A stretch of DNA of 64,000 bases from Basidiobolus meristosporus CBS 931.73 (lineage: Eukaryota; Basidiobolomycota; Basidiobolomycetes; Basidiobolales; Basidiobolaceae): NCBI GenBank assembly GCA_002104905.1, contig MCFE01000063.1:1-64000 (forward strand). The letters run 5' to 3'. The notes under the pieces are model-generated. The model made no database searches, was not told where the DNA came from, and worked only from the letters and a program-made list of their open reading frames with translations. A program made the position numbers and the translations under genes. Positions 56,474 through 64,000 of this stretch are shown here, one piece after another. The first letter of the stretch is position 1; every line of letters starts with the position of its first letter.

Positions 56474-56767
56474 TCAGACAGAGCTACGAAGCGCCATGGT
56501 CGCTAAGAGCATTTCCTCCTCGTCAATCTCGTCACCTAGATATCGGCGCACGTGTCGGGTCTGCTTAGCAAAATAATACTTGTACTCGAATGTGAGATCT
56601 TGAGGAACGACGTTGTGTTCTTTGTATGCCTCTTGCTGTGTGGTGCTTTTATGGTCCGAATGGCCATCGATTGGAATGTCGGTGCTACGTGGGTGGAGTG
56701 GGGCACAGAGGGCGGTGTGAGGGTGGAAAATCGAAAGGCATCCCAACCAAAATCCAAATCTTTTCAT
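56474..56767 (-). CDS. small secreted or luminal protein (97 aa)
   Basis: ATG 56767. N-terminal signal-like helix with a basic start (MKRFGFWLGCLSIF) and a possible cleavage after HTALCA. The mature part is His/Thr-rich then acidic (RRYLGDEIDEEEMLLATMAL). Two cysteines, both in or next to the signal. A TATA box lies about 60 bases upstream. No family recognised. The frame is uninterrupted and well placed, so I think it is real; its role is unknown. Confidence 0.5.
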   Translation of the reverse strand: MKRFGFWLGCLSIFHPHTALCAPLHPRSTDIPIDGHSDHKSTTQQEAYKEHNVVPQDLTFEYKYYFAKQTRHVRRYLGDEIDEEEMLLATMALRSSV

Positions 56768-56825
56768 CGGAGGCTAAATTCGCTTTCGTGCTAGGTTGGT
56801 GCAGACAGGAAACCGAACATATGCT

Positions 56826-56833
56826 CATTTATA
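56826..56833 (-). promoter_or_regulatory. TATA box of the 97-aa gene
   Basis: TATAAATG on the minus strand, 59-66 bases before ATG 56767. Confidence 0.5.
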
Positions 56834-57740
56834 TCAATCATAATGAAGCTTATCGAGCGGAGTGATGCATGGCGCGCAGATACATCAGCCTCTGGCGTAC
56901 ATCAATGAATAATTTGTAGCTGGACTCCAAAGATTCGCCACACATACAGTTTTGCAAATTGCATTTCCCTGGATTCGCTAGATCTACGTCGAATCTCCCC
57001 TAGCCCCATTAGTAGAGCACGCTTGTCCTAAAAACCGGAATGGATTCTGATGTGCTCCTCACTACGATGGAAGCCTATTGATCATGCCAAGATGGAACAA
57101 AGCTATATTGGCATCCAACCTTGGTTTTCCCCATTGGCTGGCTGGCCAACTCCTAAGGTGCATCGCCGCAATTGATCGCAGCAACAATCAATGGGTTGGC
57201 CTCTGATGTGGATTATATTAGTTCAGCCATACAGACTGGAGCACACAGCCAGGAATTCGTCGCCGTTCCGTAAATGGATTTGTGCTGAATGGGGTCCCTA
57301 ACATCAGATGAAGTGACGAGCTCGAAGTGATTGCATCGCGATCTGATTCATGGTGTAATGGGCGAAGCTGATTGGCTTGATGCTGGTAGATTTTTGATCA
57401 GCAACCGCGTCCATTTGCGCGTAATTCATTAAGCCAGATCATAAATAGAATCAACGGACATTGCTGGGCATGATTGAGCCTTTCCAAAATGCAATACAGC
57501 TTGGATCGAATGAACGAAGATTCAGCAAGGTTTCACAAGAAACTCCACGGCGTGCACGTTGACATGCTGTTTATCTGACTGAGCTGATGCAGCTCAACGC
57601 TTAACAAATGACTACTCTGGTGGGAAATTCGGGTGGCCGTGGGGATCAATGATGGGGTTTGGCCCACTGCCTATATCTACAGGCCATGCTCGCTGTTTGA
57701 GTTGAGTTTAGCTTGTAACTCACCCGTGCTACTACTAGCA
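56834..57740. other. divergent promoter region
   Basis: Upstream of the monooxygenase; no supported gene. Confidence 0.5.
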
Positions 57741-60036
57741 ATGCGTACATCACCGCGTCGGAGCGCTGCCCAAAAATCCAAACGATCTTCGGTCGAACAG
57801 GTGGAGGTGCTGATCGTTGGGGCGGGTAAAAATAGCTTAAGTGGCTGATTCGCTTGCATTTTCAATCTAATCGTCACTTGGGTCGTTAGGAAGCACTGGC
57901 CTATTTCTAGCAAATGAAATGGCCTCTCTTAACATTTCATTTCGAATAATTGAATCCTCCGAGGGGATTCCGCCATTTGGTAAAGGAATGGGCCTTTCAG
58001 CACGGTCATTGGAGATCCTAAATAACAGGTTGCTATTCTTTGTAAGCACATCCGTTGGCCGGTTGATTAACGAGGGGATAGAAATATGTTGGATTCGTTT
58101 CTACAGAAAGGCCGACCTCTCAGTTCCTATGCCCTACGTCATAAAGGGATGGAGGTATGCGAATCATGTGTGATATTGGCAAAGATTTCCTAGCGCTCTA
58201 AACAACAACCACTCTTTGCTTAGTTTGCTTCACTCCCAGCCTTTAGCTCCGATACTCCATTTCCCTTCAGCTTGTTGCTGTCTGAGGTCGAGGTGGCCAA
58301 ATGCCTGGAGCAGGAGCTTGTGAAAAAAACTCAGCAGGGCTCGATTGTGGAGTATTCAACTACATTGATCAAATACAGCGAAAGCTACAATAGAGTCCGG
58401 GCATTTCTACAACATGAAAAGAATGGCTGTGAAATTATCGAGTGCCAGTACATCATTGGTTGTGATGGTATAGATTCAGTTGTCAGAACAGGCTTACACA
58501 ATGATTGGGATTTCGAGGGTAACTCTCAACCAAACCCAAAGGTTGCCGAAGCTGGAACTAAACTTGGCTTTAGCCTTCTCTAGTATCGGACTGTGGGTGC
58601 TAGGAGACGTGACAATAGATAGCCCGGACATTGATGACGAGGAAGTAACGATCTTTCTTCATGAAGAAGGTAAATCTGATACGGACTCTTTCACCCCACC
58701 AGTGATTCGCTAAAGCTATCACTAGGCCTATTGACATTTTACCCCTTTCAGTCCCACAATCACCGTTTCCGCATTGTCGCCAACCTGCAGGATATGAACT
58801 ATAGAAAAGTGATGCTGTCTGACCCAAAGATACCGATCGGTAAAACGCTGTCGACCTCCTCGGAGAAGTCGATAAACCTCGAGTTCAACCGCCTAACTCT
58901 CATCGAGCTTCAGAATCTGATCCAAGAGAGAGTCACCGTTGGCAAGGTGACAGTTGAGACCACCACTTGGACGAGCTATTTCAGCCCTCTTGAAGGAAAA
59001 GCGACCGGATTTAGAAGAGGACGTGCGTTTTTATGTGGAGGTAAATTGTTACGATAGACCATTCAGTATAGCACGTCACTCAGGTGGTTGAATTGCAGAT
59101 GCCGCCCACTCTCACTCGCCGATCTCGGGCTTTGGCCACGATCTGGGTAGATATTGGCTGAAAAGCGGGCTCAAGAGAAACAACTAATCTTTGCGTACAG
59201 GTATCCAGGATGCACACAACTTGGCCTGGAAGCTGTTCCTTGTTCTGACCGGTAGAGCCTCAAATTCCGATCTATTCCTCGACTCCTATTCGGCCGAGCG
59301 CGAACCGGTTGCTGTGGCGGCGATTCAGAAGACCATTGGAGTAGCCACTCTACTTGCAAAGCAGGGAAGTGCCATAGATCTGATCAGAACATATGTTGTT
59401 TCCCAGGTGTCACGTATCAAGCTTCTGGGGCAACTGATCAACAGTGAGGTGCTTCAAACAAATCCAAGTTACAGCCAGTCCCCCATCATCGAGTACCCAC
59501 TGGAGCACAAAGAGGGAATGGGAAGATATCTTGAAGCAAGTATTTGGCCTGCTCTGAGTTTGAGTTCACCCAGAATACTTCCCGGATACTATCTGCCAGA
59601 CACTATACTGCGATCGCTCAAGATACAGCCTGGAAAAGATACCTTCACCCTGTATTCGAGACTGACCGAGAAGATCAGCTTCTTTCTTCTCCTTCTGACG
59701 TCGACGCGGAGTATCGTGCCGAAAAAAAACCCTTCTTTTGCGGGGTATCAGGAGGTTGTTGAGAGGTTTGCAGATATCATAAGACCGATGGTAATCGCAC
59801 TGCCAAGTGTGGAATACACTGAGGCGGAAGAGTTCTTGATAACATGTAAGGAATTTCAAGTCGGTGTGGAGCCATCTGGGAAGCTTCATTCCTTGGTAGG
59901 ATGCGGGCCAGGTGATATGGCAGCCATGGTTGTCAGACCGGATCTCTATGTTGCAGCCATATTCAAGCAGGGAATGTGTGTGGATATTGCCGGCGAATTG
60001 AATAGCTTCCTGAGAGGCCAATTCCTTCAATTCTAA
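57741..60036 (+). CDS. FAD-dependent aromatic monooxygenase, phenol-hydroxylase-like (650 aa, seven exons)
   Basis: Flavoprotein hydroxylase using NAD(P)H and O2. Exons 57741-57825, 57890-58167, 58224-58518, 58574-58669, 58726-59040, 59099-59146 and 59201-60036; all phases agree and most introns have CTAAA/CTAAT branch sites. FAD-binding GAGSTG with EVLIVGAG before it; substrate-domain FASLPAFSSDTPFPFSLLLSE; the DG motif IIGCDGIDSVVR; the second FAD motif FLCGDAAHSHSP then GIQDAHNLAWKL. The C-terminal thioredoxin-like domain ends VVRPDLYVA, as in phenol 2-monooxygenase. The stretch after ARSLEILNN is a little irregular, so a small error in exon 2 is possible. Substrate not predictable; likely cytosolic catabolism or detoxification. 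Confidence 0.9.
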
Positions 60037-60365
60037 GGGCAATTCCCAAACTAACTGATTACTTGTTGGGTGATGGGCATGTGTCATCCGATGATTCAAT
60101 GGGCATACCACCAGTTCCGATTATTTGTAGCGAGTAGACGCCGTACGTATACACTCAATTCCAGCTAATAAAGTTTAAAGTTGGCCAATAAGTATCAACT
60201 TGTTGATTGAAAAGTCCGTTGAACTGCACCAATGACGATGATCGGCCGCTCCCACATGGGTGATGTGGCAGAGTTAGGTAATTGGTTGTAGAGGGGAAGG
60301 CAAACCCTCAGAATTTCCTTTATATATCGAACATTAGCGTTGCTGGGATGTTTCTACATTCGCGC
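60037..60365. other. short intergenic region
   Basis: 3' flank of the monooxygenase and leader of the next gene, with a TATA-like run at its end. Confidence 0.5.
60321..60327 (+). promoter_or_regulatory. TATA box of the 90-aa gene
   Basis: TATATAT, 39-45 bases before ATG 60366. Confidence 0.45.
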
Positions 60366-60638
60366 ATGATGTCCGATTCCAAATCCCTTTCCAACAAATC
60401 AAGACCTCGCCGGGCTTCTCTTGGCGAGTCTCTGGACCTTCCGGAGACCAGAGGAGGTACCTTGAGTTATGTCGAAACTGTCCAACCTGAGGTATCGTGC
60501 CAACTACCTCCAAGTGCTCTACCAGAGTTCGTCAAAGAGTCACAGCCCTTGCTCACGAAGCAAGATATGCATAAATCTATCGGTCTTGAGAATCCCGAAG
60601 ACGTGCATAGAGGTGACAACACGCAAAAACTAGACTAA
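60366..60638 (+). CDS. hypothetical small protein (90 aa)
   Basis: ATG 60366 (MMSDSKSLSNKSRPRRASLG); an earlier in-frame ATG at 60348 is only about 20 bases past the TATA run. Hydrophilic, probably disordered, with a PKA-type site RRASL and a Pro-rich middle. No family. Lies 330 bases after the monooxygenase on the same strand, but there is no evidence of shared function. Confidence 0.45.
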   Translation: MMSDSKSLSNKSRPRRASLGESLDLPETRGGTLSYVETVQPEVSCQLPPSALPEFVKESQPLLTKQDMHKSIGLENPEDVHRGDNTQKLD

Positions 60639-62877
60639 GCAGCTGACCACACTGCACACGTGTCCAGCCGTATTTCTTCCACACAACCAAACCTGATCAT
60701 GGTCTTGGGATAGCTATCTGATTGTACGCCGAATCCAGCTCATGTTTACAAGTCATTAGACACGTGTGCCGCTGATAGGTTATTACCATCATGACTTTTC
60801 AGTTGATGTGAAAGCGTGTACACTTGTTCATTATCCCATAGGCGAATGAATAAAGCATCACTGTGGGTTGATATTGCGGCGTTATGTTATATCAATATCA
60901 ATATCACACACCATCACGACATCCCGTCTAGAAGATGGATAGCAACATGTACATGCTCATGAGAAACTTGATCGCGGTGACGAGCATTGAAAGCTGCGTT
61001 AACGTCTGAGAAAAATAGCGCGAGCCAGCGGTTCCGATTATGTGGCGTATGCCTGCTGTTGCTGGACCCGCAACAGCCAAGTATTCTGGCAACGAGCTAA
61101 CCTCGCTGGTAACTAATGGAAAACAGTCTCACAGATGATGAATCAGTTCGTATATTTGAATCACAATTCTCACTTTCTCCTGTGGTATCTAGATCGCGAT
61201 GACCAATTATCACTGGCGTGATGTCAGTGTCTTAGGCTAAGGGGCAACGCAAATGGACCATGCTTGTCCAATTGTTAGCGTGAGTATTAATAACAATGAG
61301 ATGGAGATATCTGCTCTCCATATGCAAATTCATGAACCAACCTCACTAAGCTGGTTTGACAAGACTTCATTCTAACGCTGACATATGTTAGGGTGGCATA
61401 TGATTCTTGACTTTACTAAGGGGGGTGTGAGACATGACTACATTATTGGCTTAATTACGCCGCTGACCATCTGGTATTTGGTACGAGCTCTATGGTGCTA
61501 TTAATCACAAGATTACTCAAACCACTCCGGCCATTCAGTTTGCTAATCATTCAATCGTATCTGTAAGGAAAGAGCTACCCAAATCTGCATATTAATAAAA
61601 GGTTTCGAAGCATTATTTGAGCTGTATTTGTGAACACCAACCTTGGGCTGAGAAAGCGACTAAAGAAGACCTCAGACAGCTGCATACAAGGATATCATCC
61701 AACTTCCAGGATTCTGAAGTATCAGAGAATTTGTTAAGATCTTGCAGCTCACGCTGCAAATTTGGATTCTAGCAGTTAGCTAAGTAGAAACATGAGGGCA
61801 ACACATCTAATGATGTTACATAGAAGAAATGTGCTCAAGAACCCAGAAATAGCTTAAAACTTGGCATACTCATTTTCACTGAAATGATGGACTTATACAG
61901 TTTGAATTAAGTTACTGTAATTACTCATGAGCTGTTGCTTACCAATCACTGGACTGTTTACTTTTACAATATTCTTTTACTAGTTTCTTGGAGCACTTTC
62001 ACAGAAGTATACAAGTTATTTAGATCAAAAACACTAGATACTGATATGCTGATAGTGCTGCATTAATGGTGGCACTATTCATATCCAAGTATTCAACAAA
62101 TTTGCCATAAGACAAACAGCTAGCTAGATCAAGAATACAAGCTATTTAGGTTGCTTATGTACCCAGCTTACCAATTGCAAAATCATTGATTGATGGAACT
62201 CTACATGTACCATGACCAGCATTGGACTGATCTCTACACTATGGAGGAATAGTTTCATAAAGCAGAGAAGTCAGAAGTGTGGCTGCTTGTAGAATTGACT
62301 AAGCAGCCTGTAAGACCAAATAGGTCCCAGCCCAGTTCCTAGTTGAACCTTACCTATAAATTTTCTTACTATACTTGGTGCCTAAGCATTGTTATCAAAG
62401 TATTTGAGAAAATAGTCAACCTAAAACTGCTTGATATATACCTGAAGTCATCCAGAACCTCTTCTGAGCATTTGGAATGCCCATGTTTCTTGGGATATAT
62501 GTCTAACACATGTGTAGAATTCTAGAAAAAAGGCTACTCAAAGCCTGCAAAACACTAGCATGATGCTAGTTAAACTCTATGGTTCTCACTGCTTAAACTA
62601 TCTCTATCTTAGATTTCAGCTATTTGGTGGAGATGAAGAAATAATCCATAGCAGGAGGCTACACAGAGAAACATTCAAGCCCAATTTAGTAATAAGACAC
62701 CCACTGCTTCCACAACAACTTTCAACTAAAATGTGAAGCAAAAATACTAGCTGAATACCAGCAAAACACAATTCAAATACTGACTGAATACTTCTATGAA
62801 TGCACACAAGGGAGGAGGTATGGAAAGGCATGGCAGCAGAGGACCCAGGTGTGGACCATTGAGTCAAGGCAAGGTTC
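60639..62877. other. long region with no firm gene
   Basis: About 2.2 kb. The part after about 61560 is AT-rich and resembles the texture of the retroelement nest, but I see no clear LTR or pol match before 62878. Confidence 0.5.
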
Positions 62878-63163
62878 TGTTGTAAGCTTTGTAATTACAC
62901 CTAAATACATGCCTAGTTTAGTCACTTGGATCATTACTAACAAATTTTTGAGAATTCCAAACCAGTTCCTGTTGGGATTTACTTGAAATATATTTACCAC
63001 AACATCTAGTACCCAGAACATCAAAATTCTCAGGACTGTCCATATTGTTTCAGACTCCACACACAAGTTCATAGGACCTTCTTGAAAATATCTTACATGC
63101 TTGTTTGCCAAGACAATGTAAAGTAAAATTAGTACTTTTATACTGAATAGATCACTTAGTGAC
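62878..63163 (+). repeat. older copia LTR, interrupted by the minus-strand element
   Basis: TGTTGTAAGCTTTG, then CACTTGGATCATTAC and CCCAGAACATCAAAATTCTC, in the order of the intact LTR; about 286 bases are present before the break at ATCACTTAGTGAC. The remainder would lie beyond the window. Confidence 0.75.
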
Positions 63164-64000
63164 TGTTGTAAGAGTCTTGGAGATATTGGAAGTGATTGGG
63201 AGAACAAGTAGATTATGTGGTTTTCACTTAATGATTTATTGAATGTTAAAGTAGTATTTATAATTTTACATGGTCTTGGCATTACAAACACATAGAATAG
63301 GTTAAGGAAGGTCCCAAGAACATGTGTGCAAAGTTTGGGGCTGTTTGGGCAACTTTGAGAATTTTTCATGTTCTGGGTACCTGGTATTTTGGTGAAAATA
63401 TTCCAAGTAAATCCCAACAAGGAATTTGGTCAGTATTCTCTAGGATTTGAAGGTGATGATCTAAGTGACTAAGTTAGGTGAATATTTAGGTGGAAATACA
63501 AATTTTTTACAACACTCCCACTCAGCTAAATGTTCATACTGACTAGACCTAATTTTGACCTAAGATATTCAAACTTGTCTCTAGCTAGTGGTTTGGTAAA
63601 TATGTCTGCAATCATTTCATCTGTAGGACAGTAAACTAAGCTAACTAAGTTATTCTCTATAGCTTCTTGTATGAAATGATGTCTAATATCTATGTGCTTG
63701 GTTCTAGCACAAAAAGTTGGATTTCTACCTAATTGTATACATCCTTGATTATCTTGAAATAAAGTAATAGGCGTTTTTTGACATAGGCCTAAATCTGTAA
63801 AGAGTTTTCTTAACCACATTGCTTCTTTTGTAGCTTCACAGGCTGCCATATACTCTGCCTCTGTAGTAGAAAGTGCTACGGTTGGTTGCTTTCTTGAATT
63901 CCATGAAATGGCTCCTTTACAGTAAAGAAAGGTGTATCCTGTAGTGGATCTTCTGTCTTCTAAATTTTGTCCCCAATCAGCATCAGAGTATCCCACAAGA
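63164..64000 (-). mobile_element. second young copia element, minus strand (partial)
   Basis: 3' LTR 63164-63514 (351 bases) reading TGTTGTAAGAGTC to TTTTTACAACA, then polypurine tract and the end of pol. The five bases GTGAC at 63159-63163 are the expected target duplication; the other copy is outside the window. Confidence 0.9.
63526..64000 (-). CDS. copia RNase H region (partial, starts outside window)
   Basis: Reads [20 protein letters not shown] to KLGLVSMNI and stops at 63526. It differs from the copy at 28166-28644 by only about four residues (GQN for GRN, FCAR for FHAR, IQE for IRE, YLRS for YFRS), so the two copies are close relatives. Catalytic Asp, Glu and Asp of RNase H are present. 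Confidence 0.9.
   Translation of the reverse strand, partial: LVGYSDADWGQNLEDRRSTTGYTFLYCKGAISWNSRKQPTVALSTTEAEYMAACEATKEAMWLRKLFTDLGLCQKTPITLFQDNQGCIQLGRNPTFCARTKHIDIRHHFIQEAIENNLVSLVYCPTDEMIADIFTKPLARDKFEYLRSKLGLVSMNI

Noticed and set aside
1-64000. CRISPR arrays, bacterial operons, prophage, rRNA or tRNA genes
   Set aside because: No regularly spaced short repeats, no ribosome-binding sites or operon structure, and no rRNA or complete tRNA could be found.

Overview
The window reads as nuclear DNA of a fungus. Genes sit on both strands without operons, most carry short introns (roughly 50-125 nt) with GTRNGT-like donors, CTAAC/CTTAAC-like branch points and YAG acceptors, several have TATA boxes 40-170 bases upstream, and the gene set is fungal: mitochondrial cytochrome c peroxidase, proteinase B inhibitor, KIN1-type kinase, UPF0357, a CSC1/RSN1 channel. 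Intron density is too high for a typical budding yeast, so I favour a filamentous or early-diverging fungus; the exact lineage cannot be fixed from sequence alone.

Layout. 0-20 kb: ABHD11-like hydrolase (runs off the left edge), two small coiled-coil-rich unknown proteins, O6-alkylguanine-DNA alkyltransferase, TMEM14 protein, a CSC1/OSCA-like channel (1193 aa, 5 exons), a two-PAS protein, an F-box-like protein and a hexose transporter. 20.6-30.1 kb: an AT-rich retrotransposon nest. A complete Ty1/copia element (24319-29005) has two 350-bp LTRs that look identical, target duplication TTCTG, a half-tRNA-iMet type primer site and a gag-pol frame broken by one TAA. It sits inside the 3' LTR of an older, decayed relative, which also carries two solo LTRs and inverted LTR debris. 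30.5-50.2 kb: PBI2, an unknown 285-aa protein, a membrane-anchored NAA50-like acetyltransferase, KIN1, nitronate monooxygenase, acylaminoacyl peptidase, a small basic protein, CCP1, a six-exon aldo/keto reductase and UPF0357. 50.2-60.7 kb: sparse, with two TATA-driven small secreted proteins, a PPxY-motif membrane protein (candidate Rsp5-type adaptor), a seven-exon phenol-hydroxylase-like FAD monooxygenase and small unknowns. 62.9-64 kb: a second young copia copy on the minus strand, again inserted into an older LTR, running off the right edge.

Functionally this is an ordinary mix: stress and redox enzymes (CCP1, AKR, nitronate and FAD monooxygenases, alkyltransferase), signalling (KIN1, PAS), transport and protein turnover. 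I see no gene cluster or defence system. The most informative structures are the nested copia family, its primer site overlapping a possible Gag start codon, and several small intron-containing genes in regions that look empty. Exon models were made by hand and every reading frame was checked arithmetically; functions come from family recognition without database searches.
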